Of a DNA stretch of 64,000 bases, positions 47,592-56,294 are shown one piece after another; within the stretch, counting starts at the first letter, position 1, and the number at the start of each line of letters is the position of its first letter. The notes beneath the pieces were generated by a model that did not search any database, had not been told where the DNA came from, and saw only the letters and a program-made list of their open reading frames with translations. The DNA lies in contig NZ_JAOWCB010000027.1 in NCBI RefSeq assembly GCF_026420845.1, positions 1 to 64,000 on the forward strand, written 5' to 3'. Source of the stretch: Streptomyces sp. PR69. Its GTDB lineage: Bacteria > Actinomycetota > Actinomycetes > Streptomycetales > Streptomycetaceae. The position numbers and the translations under genes were made by a program.

Positions 47592-48356
47592 ATGTCCGCT
47601 TTCTCTCGTTCATCCCGCAAGCCGCTGGCGATCGGCGCGGGCGTCGTCGCCGCCGCGCTGCTGTTCGGCTTCGCCTCGTACACGGCCACCCGCCCCGACG
47701 CCGACCCCTCGCCGTCCCGGAACGCCAGCGCCGCGGCCGACTCCTCCGCCGACTCCTCCACTGATTCCTCCGCGGACTCCCAGGCAGGCGTCTACCCGGA
47801 GCTGGAGAAACTCGCCCGCCGCGACGCCAAGGACCCGCTCGCCCAGGGGCGCGCCGACGCGCCCGTCGTACTGATCGAGTACGCCGACTTCAAGTGCGGC
47901 TACTGCGGGAAGTTCGCCCGGGACACCGAGCCGGAGCTGGTGAAGAAGTACGTCGAGAAGGGCACCCTGCGCATCGAGTGGCGCAACTTCCCGATCTTCG
48001 GAGAGGAGTCCGAGTCGGTGGCCCGGGCCGCCTGGGCGGCGGGGCAGCAGGGCCGTTTCTGGCAGTTCCACGAGGCCGCGTACGCCGAGGGGGCGAAGGA
48101 GAAGGGGTTTGGCGCGGACCGCCTCAGGCAGCTCGCCGAGACGGCGGGGGTCGCGGACCTCGATCGCTTCGACAAGGACCGGGACGGCGACGCGGCGAAG
48201 CAGGCGGTGCGGAAGGACCAGGACGAGGCATACGGACTGGGCGCGACATCCACCCCGTCGTTCCTGGTCAACGGCCGGCCGCTGGCGGGCGCGCAGCCGG
48301 CCGAGACCTTCGCCGAGGTGATCGAGGCGGCGGCGAAGCAGGCGGCGGCGAAGTGA
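47592..48356 (+). CDS. Membrane-anchored DsbA-like thiol oxidoreductase
   Basis: A 254-residue extracytoplasmic thioredoxin-fold protein. One N-terminal membrane helix (IGAGVVAAALLFGFASY) and a Ser/Asp/Ala linker precede a DSBA domain with the redox motif FKCGYCGKF, IEWRNFPIFGEES and the cis-Pro loop GATSTPSFLVNG. It probably forms or isomerises disulfides in exported proteins. GGAG precedes ATG 47592. Its stop overlaps the start of the CcdA-like transporter (GTGA), which would exchange electrons with it. Confidence 0.92.
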   Translation: MSAFSRSSRKPLAIGAGVVAAALLFGFASYTATRPDADPSPSRNASAAADSSADSSTDSSADSQAGVYPELEKLARRDAKDPLAQGRADAPVVLIEYADFKCGYCGKFARDTEPELVKKYVEKGTLRIEWRNFPIFGEESESVARAAWAAGQQGRFWQFHEAAYAEGAKEKGFGADRLRQLAETAGVADLDRFDKDRDGDAAKQAVRKDQDEAYGLGATSTPSFLVNGRPLAGAQPAETFAEVIEAAAKQAAAK

Positions 48357-49177
48357 GCGACATCGGATATCTGGCCGCCTTCCTGGGCGGCCTGCTCGCG
48401 CTGCTCAGCCCGTGCAGCGCACTGCTGCTCCCGGCGTTCTTCGCGTACTCCATCGACTCCGCGTCCCGGCTCGTGGCCCGTACGGGCATCTTCTACGCGG
48501 GACTGGCCACCACCCTGGTGCCGCTCGGCGCGGCGGGCTCCTACGCGGGGCGCTTCTTCTACGGCAACCGCGATCTGCTGGTCGCGGTTGGCGGCTGGCT
48601 CATCATCGCGCTGGGCGTGCTCCAGATCCTGGGGCTGGGCTTCGCCTCCCGCCGTATGGCCGAGCTCTCCGGCCGCATCCGCCCCACGAACGCGGTCTCC
48701 GTCTACGCCCTGGGCCTGGTGTACGGCCTCGCTGGCTTCTGCGCCGGCCCGATCCTCGGCAGCGTCCTGACGGTCTCCGCGCTCAGCGGCAGCCCGGTGT
48801 ACGGCGGTCTGCTCCTCGCGGTCTACGCCCTGGGCATGGCGGTGCCGCTGTTCCTGCTCGCGCTGCTGTGGGACCGCCTCGACCTGGGCCGACGGCGGTG
48901 GCTGCGGGGCCGCGCCTTCCGGCTGGGCCGGCTGGAGCTGCACACCACATCGCTGCTGTCCGGACTGTTCTTCATCGCCCTGGGCGGCCTCTTCCTCGCC
49001 TTCGACGGCGCCACGGCCCTTCCGGGCCTGCTGTCGGTCGACGACTCCTTCGCAGCCGAGCGGTGGGCGCGGGACCTGGGCGCCGCCATCCCGGACTGGC
49101 TGCTCATCGTGGCGGCCGTGGCGATCGCCGCCATCACCCTCGGCACCCGCGGCTGGCGCCGCCGCGAACGCACCTGA
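48353..49177 (+). CDS. CcdA/DsbD-like thiol-electron transport membrane protein
   Basis: A 274-residue polytopic membrane protein of the cytochrome c biogenesis CcdA family: GYLAAFLGGLLALLSPCSAL with the membrane-buried Pro-Cys, and GLAGFCAGPILGSVLTVSAL with the second Cys, six or seven helices in all. It passes reducing equivalents across the membrane to an extracytoplasmic thioredoxin-like partner, here most likely the preceding DsbA-like protein. The start is GTG 48353. Confidence 0.9.
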   Translation: MSDIGYLAAFLGGLLALLSPCSALLLPAFFAYSIDSASRLVARTGIFYAGLATTLVPLGAAGSYAGRFFYGNRDLLVAVGGWLIIALGVLQILGLGFASRRMAELSGRIRPTNAVSVYALGLVYGLAGFCAGPILGSVLTVSALSGSPVYGGLLLAVYALGMAVPLFLLALLWDRLDLGRRRWLRGRAFRLGRLELHTTSLLSGLFFIALGGLFLAFDGATALPGLLSVDDSFAAERWARDLGAAIPDWLLIVAAVAIAAITLGTRGWRRRERT

Positions 49178-49274
49178 CACCCCAGCGGCCCGGCCCCGGA
49201 GACATCCCCCCCGGGGGCCGGGCCTCAGCGGACGGGTCGCCTCACTTGGCGTGCGCGTTGGCGTAGGAGAAACG

Positions 49275-49310
49275 CGAACGCCCCCTCCGGTGCTCCGGAG
49301 GGGGCGTTCG
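49275..49310 (-). terminator. Terminator near tRNA-Phe, probably bidirectional
   Basis: 16-base arms CGAACGCCCCCTCCGG and CCGGAGGGGGCGTTCG with loop TGCT lie between the CcdA-like gene (plus) and the tRNA cluster (minus). Confidence 0.88.
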
Positions 49311-49328
49311 GGCCCTGGCGGGCGGTGG

Positions 49329-49402
49329 TGGCTGGGGCCGGGGTCGAACCGGCGACCTTCCGCTTTTCAGGCGGACGCTCGTACCAACTGAGCTACCCAG
49401 CC
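49329..49402 (-). tRNA. tRNA-Phe (anticodon GAA)
   Basis: A 74-base tRNA with acceptor GGCTGGG/CCCAGCC, anticodon loop CTGAAAA and T-loop TTCGACC. It is part of a minus-strand Glu-Asp-Phe cluster. Confidence 0.95.
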
Positions 49403-49424
49403 ACGCGACCGGTGAGGGCCGCAG

Positions 49425-49499
49425 CGGTCCTGACGGGATTTGAACCCGCGGCCTCCACCTTGACAGGGTGGCGAGCACTCCAAACTGCTCCACAGGACC
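49425..49499 (-). tRNA. tRNA-Asp (anticodon GTC), copy 2
   Basis: A 75-base tRNA identical to the copy at 42686-42760, lying 22 bases from tRNA-Phe and 39 bases from tRNA-Glu. Confidence 0.95.
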
Positions 49500-49538
49500 A
49501 AGCATGGTGCGAGAGCAAGTCTCGCACATGGTGATGCG

Positions 49539-49611
49539 TGCCCCCAACGGGATTCGAACCCGTGCTACCGCCTTGAAAGGGCGGCGTCCTGGGCCACTAG
49601 ACGATGAGGGC
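49539..49611 (-). tRNA. tRNA-Glu (anticodon TTC)
   Basis: A 73-base tRNA with acceptor GCCCTCA/TGGGGGC (with wobble), anticodon loop CTTTCAA and T-loop TTCGAAT. It is the first gene of the minus-strand tRNA cluster. Confidence 0.94.
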
Positions 49612-49691
49612 TAAGGGCCCACCTGGGCGCTTCTCAGCGCGTCGGGGACGTGAGAAGCATATGGGATGGGAGGAGGTATCGCCAAAACGGT

Positions 49692-51353
49692 TTAGAGGGA
49701 GGGGGCGGGGCTGGGTGATCCCGGCCCTGGGGAGGGGTTTGGAGAGGGGGTCGCGGAAGGACTGGGCGAGGCGGTCGGCAGCGGGGTGTTCTCCTCCGCC
49801 AGATGGCGGGTCACCTCTGCGGAGGTCAGCCCCAGGCCGCCCAGGGTGATCTCGTCCCAGGCCTGCAGCCGTTTGGTCGTGCGGTCCAGATACAGCACCG
49901 AGGTCTCGACCTTCGCCGGCTCGTCCCTCTCCACCGCGCGCAGCCCGCCGCCGCCCGTCGAGCCCTCGACCTTGAGGCGGGTGCCGAAGGGGAGGAGTTC
50001 GTTCTCGCGGCGGTGGATGTCGCCCGCCAGGACGAGCGGAACGGTCCCGTCCGTCTCGCGGGCGGCAAGCGGGTTGTGGACCACCGCGATGTCCACCGGG
50101 GTGCCCGCCCTCTCCTGGTCGCGCAGGGCGGAGGCGAACCGGATTCCGGCCATGTATTCGACGGCCTCGCCGCCGTCCTCCAGGGAGCGGTCCGGGGTGA
50201 AGCGTGGGTCCCCGGTGCCCGCGATGCGCAGCCCGCCGATGTCCATGGCGGCGCCCTCGTCGAGGACGTGCACGTTCTTCAGCTTGCTGAGGTACTCCTG
50301 GGTGATGAGGGAGTCGTGGTTGCCCCGGACCCAGACGTAGGGAGCGCCGAGCCCGGGGATCGCGTCGAGGAAGGCGTTCTCCGCGGTCGCGCCGTGGTCC
50401 ATGGTGTCGCCGGAGTCGATGATCACGTCGATCTCGTACTGCTTCACCAGCGAGCCGATGATGTGCCACGCCGCGGGGTTGAGGTGGACGTCGGAGACGT
50501 GCAGCACCCGGATGGTGCCCGGGTCCGGCTGGTACGCGGGGAGCGTGGAGGTGGCCTCGTACAGCTTGGTCACATTGGTCACCAGCCGGGCCAACTCCTT
50601 CTGGTAGACGTCGAATTCGCTGATGATGGAGCGGGCGTCGCCGACGACGGAGGGCGCGGAGGAGAGCAGTCCGGAGTAACGGGGCTCCAGGACGGACTTG
50701 GGGTTCCAGGAGGCGTACGCGGCGGTGCCGGACGCGGCCAGCAGGGCGAGCGCCAGGCCGCCCGCGGTCAGGGCCCGCCGCGGGCTGCGGAAGACGGCCA
50801 GGCCGAGGGCGGTGGCGCCGGCGACGACGGCGATGCAGGAGCGCACAGCCAGATCGGTGGCGCCGTCCCGCACATCGCGGGAGATCTCGTCCTGGAGGCC
50901 GGAGATCAGCTGCGGGTTCTCGACCAGGTCCTGGGAGCGCGCCGGGTCGAGCCGGTCGACGTCCACGTCGAGACGGATCGGGGCGACATGGGAGTCCAGT
51001 TCCAGCGCGCCGAGCGGCGAGACGTTGATCTTTGTGCCGCCGGTCACGGAGGGGCGCAGGGTCATGCTGGTGTCCATCGGCCCCACCGGGGTGTGGACGC
51101 TGCCGACGATCAGCAGCCCGAGCCACGCGCCGAGCAGCACCACCGCCGCCATGCCCAGGGCGCTGGCCCACGGGTGCGGGGTGTGGACGAGGGAGCTGAC
51201 AGGGGTGGCGTGGTGGGCGCGGTAGCGACGCGGGAGCATGTCGAGCGGGCCCCTGAGGCGACCTGGGGCGCGGCGAGGGGGAATCGGGTGGCGCGGGTTC
51301 CGGCGGCTCGGGTTCGGGCGGCGAGGACGGCGTTCCGAGGCTTCGCGGTCCAT
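49692..51353 (-). CDS. Membrane-bound metallophosphoesterase
   Basis: A 553-residue protein of the calcineurin-like phosphoesterase family. Two or more N-terminal helices (ALGMAAVVLLGAWLGLLIVG and a later pair around RSCIAVVAGATALGLAV) flank an extracytoplasmic loop. The catalytic domain carries the metal motifs LHVSDVHLN, DSGDTMDHG, VRGNHDS and LAGDIHRRE. A Pro/Ser-rich tail ends the protein. The substrate is unknown. ATG 51353 is taken (GGAG close upstream); ATG 51239 is the alternative. The open frame runs much further upstream through the CrcB region on the other strand, which is not coding here. Confidence 0.88.
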   Translation of the reverse strand: MDREASERRPRRPNPSRRNPRHPIPPRRAPGRLRGPLDMLPRRYRAHHATPVSSLVHTPHPWASALGMAAVVLLGAWLGLLIVGSVHTPVGPMDTSMTLRPSVTGGTKINVSPLGALELDSHVAPIRLDVDVDRLDPARSQDLVENPQLISGLQDEISRDVRDGATDLAVRSCIAVVAGATALGLAVFRSPRRALTAGGLALALLAASGTAAYASWNPKSVLEPRYSGLLSSAPSVVGDARSIISEFDVYQKELARLVTNVTKLYEATSTLPAYQPDPGTIRVLHVSDVHLNPAAWHIIGSLVKQYEIDVIIDSGDTMDHGATAENAFLDAIPGLGAPYVWVRGNHDSLITQEYLSKLKNVHVLDEGAAMDIGGLRIAGTGDPRFTPDRSLEDGGEAVEYMAGIRFASALRDQERAGTPVDIAVVHNPLAARETDGTVPLVLAGDIHRRENELLPFGTRLKVEGSTGGGGLRAVERDEPAKVETSVLYLDRTTKRLQAWDEITLGGLGLTSAEVTRHLAEENTPLPTASPSPSATPSPNPSPGPGSPSPAPSL

Positions 51354-51440
51354 TGCTCCGATATGCCCAGGTAAGCAGCGGAGCATGCGGAGAGGCGGGC
51401 CGGAACCCTGCGCACGGGGCTCGTACGTGACAATGGCCAC

Positions 51441-51791
51441 GTGCTGGAGATGACGCGCGAGGAGTTCGAGGAACTGGTCGCCGAGGCGCTCGACCGGATC
51501 CCGCCGGAGCTGACGCGGCTGATGGACAATGTCGCGGTGTTCGTCGAGGACGAGCCGACCGCGGACGACCCCGAGCTGCTCGGGCTCTACGAGGGGACTC
51601 CGCTGACCGACCGAGGCGAGTGGTACGCGGGCGTGCTGCCGGACCGGATCACGATCTACCGCGGCCCCACGCTGCGGATGTGCGAGTCGCGCGAGGACGT
51701 CGTCGCGGAGACCGAGATCACCGTGGTGCATGAGATCGCCCACCACTTCGGGATCGACGACGAGCGGCTGCATGCACTGGGGTACGGATGA
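51441..51791 (+). CDS. Zincin-like metallopeptidase-family protein
   Basis: A 116-residue protein with the zinc motif VVHEIAHHFGID, where HExxH plus a downstream aspartate fit the minimal zincin family common in actinomycetes. The N-terminus MLEMTREEFEELVAEALD and GLYEGTPLTDR are typical. Whether it cleaves peptides is unproven. The start is GTG 51441, or ATG 51450; GACAAT six bases before GTG suggests a leaderless mRNA. Its stop overlaps the first CrcB start (ATGA). Confidence 0.87.
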   Translation: MLEMTREEFEELVAEALDRIPPELTRLMDNVAVFVEDEPTADDPELLGLYEGTPLTDRGEWYAGVLPDRITIYRGPTLRMCESREDVVAETEITVVHEIAHHFGIDDERLHALGYG

Positions 51792-52360
51792 TGGTTGCCA
51801 TGAGATCCGGGAAAGCAGGGAAAGCCGGGGGGTCCGGAAAGGCAGGGTCTGGGAGATACCCCAACTACGTCCATGGCCCGGCCTCCGAGGCCATCGACCC
51901 CGACGTCGACCTCCATGTGCCCGCACAGCGCGCCGAGACGGCCGGCGCGCACAAGTGGCAGGTGCTGGGCGCGATCTCGGCGGGCGGCGCGGCCGGGGCG
52001 CTGGCGCGGTACGCGGCCTCCGTGCACTGGCCGGCCCCGGCGGGGGCGTTCCCATGGGCCGTGTTCTGGGTCAATGTGGCGGGCTGCGGTCTGATCGGGG
52101 TGCTCATGGCACTGGTCAGCGAGGGCGGCCGGGGTGCGCGCACGCATCCGCTGGTGCGGCCCTTCCTCGGGGTCGGGGTGCTGGGCGGCTTCACCACCTT
52201 CTCCACGTACGCGCTGGACTTCACCGAGCTGCTGGAGCGCGAGGAGGCCGGTACGGCGCTGGCGTACGCGGGCGGGACGGTCGTGGGCGCGGTGGCCGCG
52301 GTGTGGCTGGCGGCGTCGGCGACGCGGGCCGTGCTGGCCAGGACGGCGGCGGCGCGGTGA
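51788..52360 (+). CDS. crcB: Fluoride channel subunit CrcB, long form
   Basis: A 190-residue Fluc/CrcB fluoride exporter subunit with four membrane helices. Characteristic parts are AGALARYAAS, FWVNVAGCGLIGVLMAL, GVLGGFTTFSTYALD (the FTTFST pore motif) and the last Ala-rich helix. An extra Gly/Ser/Lys-rich N-terminus of about 55 residues precedes the fold. It overlaps the zincin gene by 4 bases and the second crcB by 4 (GTGA). Two different subunits would form a heterodimeric dual-pore channel. Confidence 0.93.
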   Translation: MMVAMRSGKAGKAGGSGKAGSGRYPNYVHGPASEAIDPDVDLHVPAQRAETAGAHKWQVLGAISAGGAAGALARYAASVHWPAPAGAFPWAVFWVNVAGCGLIGVLMALVSEGGRGARTHPLVRPFLGVGVLGGFTTFSTYALDFTELLEREEAGTALAYAGGTVVGAVAAVWLAASATRAVLARTAAAR

Positions 52361-52719
52361 ACTGGCTGCTGGTGGCCGTGGGCGCGGCGGTCGGGGCGCC
52401 TCTGCGCTATCTGACGGACCGTGCGGTGCAGCTGCGGCACGACTCGGTCTTCCCCTGGGGGACGTTCACCGTCAACGCGTGCGGTGCGCTGGTGCTCGGA
52501 CTGCTGGCGGGGGCGTCGGTGTCCTCGCAGACGTATGCGCTGCTGGGCACGGGGCTGTGCGGGGCGCTGACGACGTACTCCACCTTCTCGTACGAGACGC
52601 TCCGGCTGGCGGAGCGCGGCTGGAAGTTCCTGGCGGCGGCGAATGTGGGGGCGTCGCTGCTCGTGGGGCTGGGGTCGGTGTTCCTGGGCGTGGAGCTGGC
52701 ACGCGGCCTCACGGCCTAG
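52357..52719 (+). CDS. crcB: Fluoride channel subunit CrcB, short form
   Basis: A 120-residue second CrcB subunit: VGAPLRYLTDRAV, FPWGTFTVNACGALVLGLLAG, GTGLCGALTTYSTFSYE (pore motif TTYST) and a final helix. GTG 52357 overlaps the first subunit's stop. No fluoride-riboswitch motif was seen ahead of the operon. Confidence 0.94.
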   Translation: MNWLLVAVGAAVGAPLRYLTDRAVQLRHDSVFPWGTFTVNACGALVLGLLAGASVSSQTYALLGTGLCGALTTYSTFSYETLRLAERGWKFLAAANVGASLLVGLGSVFLGVELARGLTA

Positions 52720-52902
52720 CCGTACGCGCGCGTGGAGGCACGCGTCCGTATGCGGGCGGTCCCGCGGCGGTCCCGCGGCGAGCCCGCCGGGCGGGTGTCG
52801 CCGTGTGGGCCGGGCGGGTGGCCTGTGGGGCGTGTCCCTTGTGGGGCGAGGGGAGTTGGGCAGGGCAGTCGCGTCCCCTGCTCCCGTCCCGGAGGTGCCG
52901 TT

Positions 52903-53523
52903 GTGCGCCAGTTGTCAGTCCCCGGCCGCCGTGGCCGCCGTACGGCCGTCTGGATCGCCGCCTCATTGGCGCTCGCGGCCTCGTCGGCTGGCTGTATGAG
53001 CGTCAGCGACAACGACAAGGGCGACGCGAAGCCGGCGCCGAGCACGTCCCTGGACCAGGGCGGAACGGCCGCGGAGCCGGACGGCGGGCACGGGGCCCCG
53101 GGCGGCCGGCGGGTGCACATCGACAAGCAGGGCGCGAAGGACGAGGAGGACCGGGCGGAGGAGAAAGACGAGACACAGGGGGAGAAGGAAGCGGCCGTGT
53201 CGCCGAGCCCGAGCGGACCGGAGCCCTCCCCGCCGCCGGAGCCCGGCGACGGCGGTGCGCAGCCGAAGCCGTCGAAGGGCGAACCGTCGCCGACCGAGGG
53301 CGACGACGACGGGTCGCCCTCCTCGCCCCCGCCGTCCGAGCCGCCGAGCGAGCCTTCGGAGCCGCCCTCCGAGCCGAGCCCCGGGCCCTCGCCGGAGCCC
53401 ACCGACGAGCCGCCGGCCTCCTCCAACCCCGAGGTGCAAGCCGGGGCGATGCACCCGGCGGACGAGCAGGGCGACGGCATGAAGGGCGAGCCGGAGGCGT
53501 CGCCGCAGCCGGGGCCGGCGTAG
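52903..53523 (+). CDS. Putative lipoprotein with low-complexity Pro/Ser/Glu body
   Basis: A 206-residue protein. A twin-basic N-terminus and hydrophobic stretch (TAVWIAASLALAASSAGC) end in the lipobox SAGC. The remainder is Glu/Asp/Lys-rich, then Pro-Ser-Glu repeats (PSEPSEPPSEPS), probably an extended stalk in the cell wall. The start is GTG 52903, with GGAGGT at good spacing. No domain is recognised. Confidence 0.75.
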   Translation: MRQLSVPGRRGRRTAVWIAASLALAASSAGCMSVSDNDKGDAKPAPSTSLDQGGTAAEPDGGHGAPGGRRVHIDKQGAKDEEDRAEEKDETQGEKEAAVSPSPSGPEPSPPPEPGDGGAQPKPSKGEPSPTEGDDDGSPSSPPPSEPPSEPSEPPSEPSPGPSPEPTDEPPASSNPEVQAGAMHPADEQGDGMKGEPEASPQPGPA

Positions 53524-53726
53524 GGGCGTCGGCCACCCGGTTTGCGTTGGAAGGGGGAGGGTGCGTATGGTGGTAGATCGTTTGATCCCATTCATTGCCC
53601 GGCGCCGAAAGAGCGCGCCGTGTGGCGCGTACTCTCCCTGGCCGTGGCTGACCGCATTGAGGCGGTCGATTTGCGAATCACGGAGTTTGGGCGCGTGCCG
53701 AGACTCCGGAAGGTTTCGCATTTCGC
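53524..53726 (+). promoter_or_regulatory. Leader region of the DEAD-box helicase gene
   Basis: 203 bases with a hairpin CGCGCC-GTGT-GGCGCG at 53614-53629 and AT-richer patches. Helicase genes of this type often have long, temperature-dependent leaders. A regulatory role here is inferred. Confidence 0.45.
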
Positions 53727-55817
53727 ATGTCCGCATTCAATTCTGATCACGTCGTCGTGCCCGAGACCGGGGCGGACACCGCCGCGGCTGCCGAGGCTCC
53801 TGCGGCCGCCGAGGCCCCGGTGGCCTCCGCGGCCGACAGCGCGCCCGCTGAGCCCCAGATCACCTTCGGGGACCTGGGCCTGCCCGAGGGCGTCGTCCGC
53901 AAGCTCGCGCAGAACGGCGTGACCGTCCCCTTCCCGATCCAGGCCGCGACCATCCCGGACGCCCTGGCCGGCAAGAACATCCTCGGCCGCGGCCGCACCG
54001 GCTCCGGCAAGACGCTCTCCTTCGGCCTGCCGCTGCTCGCCACCCTGGCCGGCGGCTACACCGAGAAGAAGAAGCCCCGCGGTGTCATCCTCACCCCGAC
54101 CCGTGAGCTCGCGATGCAGGTCGCGGACGCCCTCCAGCCGTACGGCGACGTCCTCGGCCTGAAGATGAAGGTCGTCTGCGGCGGTACGTCCATGGGCAAC
54201 CAGATCTACGCGCTGGAGCGCGGCGTCGACGTCCTCGTCGCCACCCCGGGCCGGCTGCGGGACATCATCAACCGCGGCGCGTGCTCCCTGGAGTCCGTCC
54301 AGGTCGCCGTCCTCGACGAGGCCGACCAGATGGCCGACCTGGGCTTTATGCCCGAGGTGACCGAGCTGCTCGACCAGGTCCCGGAGGGCGGGCAGCGCCT
54401 GCTGTTCTCGGCCACGCTCGAGGACGAGATCGACACCCTGGTCAAGCGCTACCTGGTGGACCCGGTGACCCACGAGGTGGACCCGTCGGCCGGCGCGGTC
54501 ACGACCATGACGCACCACGTCCTCATCGTGAAGCCCAAGGACAAGGCCCCGGTCACCGCCGCCATCGCCGCCCGCAAGGGCCGCACCATCGTCTTCGTAC
54601 GCACCCAGCTCGGCGCCGACCGGGTCGCGGAGCAGCTGCGCGAGGCGGGGGTGAAGGCGGACGCGCTGCACGGCGGCATGACCCAGGGCGCGCGCACCCG
54701 CACGCTCGCCGACTTCAAGGACGGCCAGGTCAATGTGCTCGTCGCCACCGACGTCGCCGCCCGGGGCATCCACGTCGACGGCATCGACCTGGTCCTGAAC
54801 GTGGACCCGGCTGGCGACCACAAGGACTATCTCCACCGCTCGGGCCGTACGGCGCGGGCCGGCAAGTCCGGCACGGTCGTCTCCCTGTCGCTGCCTCACC
54901 AGCGCCGGCAGATCTTCCGTCTGATGGAGGACGCGGGCGTGGACGCCACGCGCCACATCATCGGGCAGGGCGGCTCGTTCGACCCGGAGGTCGCCGAGAT
55001 CACCGGCGCGCGGTCCCTGACCGAGGTCCAGGCCGACTCCGCCAACAACGCCGCCAAGCAGGCCGAGCGCGAGGTCGTCGAGCTGACCCGCCGCCTTGAG
55101 CGCGTCCAGCGCCGCGCGGCGGAACTCCGCGAGGAGGCCGACCGCCTGGTCGCCCGCGCGGCGCGCGACCGCGGCGAGGACCCCGAGACGGCTGTCGCCG
55201 AGGTCACCGAGGCCGCCGAGGCCGAGGTCGAGGCGGCTGCGGCCGCCGCGGCAGCGGCCGAGGAGCGCGAGCAGCGCCGGGACAACCGCCGCGATGACCG
55301 CCGTGACGACCGTCGTGACGAGCGCGGCAACTTCGAGCGCCGCGGCTCCTTCCGCCGGGATGAGCGCCGTGACGACCGGCGGGACGACCGCGGCGGTTTC
55401 CGTCGTGACGACCGTCGTGACGAGCGTCGTGACGACCGGCGGGACGACCGTGGCGGCTTCCGCCGCGAGGACCGTGGTTCGTTCCGTCGTGACGACCGCC
55501 GGGATGAGCGTCGTGACGACCGGCGGGACGACCGCGGCGGTTTCCGCCGCGAGGACCGTGGTTCGTTCCGCCGTGACGACCGCCGTGACGAGCGTGGCGG
55601 CTTCCGCCGCGACGACCGCCCCGGCCACCACCGCGGCAGCGACCGCCCCTTCAACCGCGACCGCCGCGACGACCGCCCCTCCGGCGGCGGCCACCGCTTC
55701 AACAGCGACCGCCCGTACGGCCGTCGTGACGACCACCGCGGCGGCGACCACCGCAGCAACTCCGGCTCCTCCTTCGGCCGCCGCGACGACAAGCCGCGCT
55801 GGAAGCGCAACGGCTGA
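53727..55817 (+). CDS. DEAD-box RNA helicase with Arg/Asp-rich tail
   Basis: A 696-residue ATP-dependent RNA helicase (CsdA/RhlE-like). The Q-motif is PFPIQAATI, Walker A is GRTGSGKT (89-96), and PTRELA, ATPGR, DEAD (195-198), LLFSAT, ATDVAARGIHV and HRSGRTARAG follow. After a coiled coil, residues about 480-696 are repeats of R-R-D-D-R/R-D-E with GGFRR units, an RNA-binding disordered tail. The tail is encoded by imperfect tandem repeats (55290-55620). The likely roles are ribosome assembly and RNA decay. A strong hairpin follows the gene. Confidence 0.95.
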   Translation: MSAFNSDHVVVPETGADTAAAAEAPAAAEAPVASAADSAPAEPQITFGDLGLPEGVVRKLAQNGVTVPFPIQAATIPDALAGKNILGRGRTGSGKTLSFGLPLLATLAGGYTEKKKPRGVILTPTRELAMQVADALQPYGDVLGLKMKVVCGGTSMGNQIYALERGVDVLVATPGRLRDIINRGACSLESVQVAVLDEADQMADLGFMPEVTELLDQVPEGGQRLLFSATLEDEIDTLVKRYLVDPVTHEVDPSAGAVTTMTHHVLIVKPKDKAPVTAAIAARKGRTIVFVRTQLGADRVAEQLREAGVKADALHGGMTQGARTRTLADFKDGQVNVLVATDVAARGIHVDGIDLVLNVDPAGDHKDYLHRSGRTARAGKSGTVVSLSLPHQRRQIFRLMEDAGVDATRHIIGQGGSFDPEVAEITGARSLTEVQADSANNAAKQAEREVVELTRRLERVQRRAAELREEADRLVARAARDRGEDPETAVAEVTEAAEAEVEAAAAAAAAAEEREQRRDNRRDDRRDDRRDERGNFERRGSFRRDERRDDRRDDRGGFRRDDRRDERRDDRRDDRGGFRREDRGSFRRDDRRDERRDDRRDDRGGFRREDRGSFRRDDRRDERGGFRRDDRPGHHRGSDRPFNRDRRDDRPSGGGHRFNSDRPYGRRDDHRGGDHRSNSGSSFGRRDDKPRWKRNG
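55290..55620 (+). repeat. Coding tandem repeats for the RDDRRDE tail
   Basis: Imperfect units around CGTGACGACCGTCGTGACGA and GGCGGTTTCCGCCG alternate across 330 bases and encode the RD-rich and GGFRR segments of the helicase tail. Confidence 0.8.
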
Positions 55818-55864
55818 CCGAAAGCCTCGGAAACAGGCTGAAGCAGGCTCCGGACACCGGCAGA

Positions 55865-55895
55865 CGGGCCGGGCGCACCTGGTGCGCCCGGCCCG
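55865..55895 (+). terminator. Terminator after the DEAD-box helicase
   Basis: 15-base arms CGGGCCGGGCGCACC and GGTGCGCCCGGCCCG, about 50 bases past the stop. Confidence 0.82.
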
Positions 55896-55989
55896 TCCAC
55901 CCATATGCCTCTTCACACCCGGCGAAGATCCGATACCCGATCGGCTCGCGCGAGCAGTCCGGCTATGCTGCACGGGTGCCTGTTTTCGC

Positions 55990-56062
55990 GGGCCGTTAGC
56001 TCAATTGGCAGAGCAGCGGACTTTTAATCCGTTGGTTGTGGGTTCGAGTCCCACACGGCCTA
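55990..56062 (+). tRNA. tRNA-Lys (anticodon TTT)
   Basis: A 73-base tRNA with acceptor GGGCCGT/ACGGCCT (G-U at the end), anticodon loop CTTTTAA and T-loop TTCGAGT. A hairpin terminator follows at 56101. Confidence 0.95.
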
Positions 56063-56100
56063 CTGCTCCAGGGGCTGGGGAGACTTCCCTGACCTGCGAT

Positions 56101-56135
56101 GAAGCGCCCGACCGGTTCAGCCGGCCGGGCGCTTC
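56101..56135 (+). terminator. Terminator of tRNA-Lys
   Basis: Arms GAAGCGCCCGACCGG and CCGGCCGGGCGCTTC (one mismatch) with loop TTCAG, about 40 bases after the tRNA. Confidence 0.78.
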
Positions 56136-56294
56136 GCCGTTCCGGGACGTGCGTGTGCCCCGTGCGTGCCCGAGCGGGCGTACACCGGCGGGGTGGTTCC
56201 CGCCGGTGCGTCATGTCGGGAGCGAATCCGGACGTATCTCCTCTGGCAGGCTGGCCGCCGAGCGGCCCGAGTGAGCTGGCGGGAGTGATGGCCG

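Noticed and set aside
51354..51440. Fluoride riboswitch ahead of the crcB pair
   Set aside because: I could not find the conserved fluoride-riboswitch pattern in the short gap or within the start of the zincin gene.
55290..55620. CRISPR-like or mobile repeat array
   Set aside because: The repeats are coding, in frame and encode the Arg/Asp tail of the helicase.
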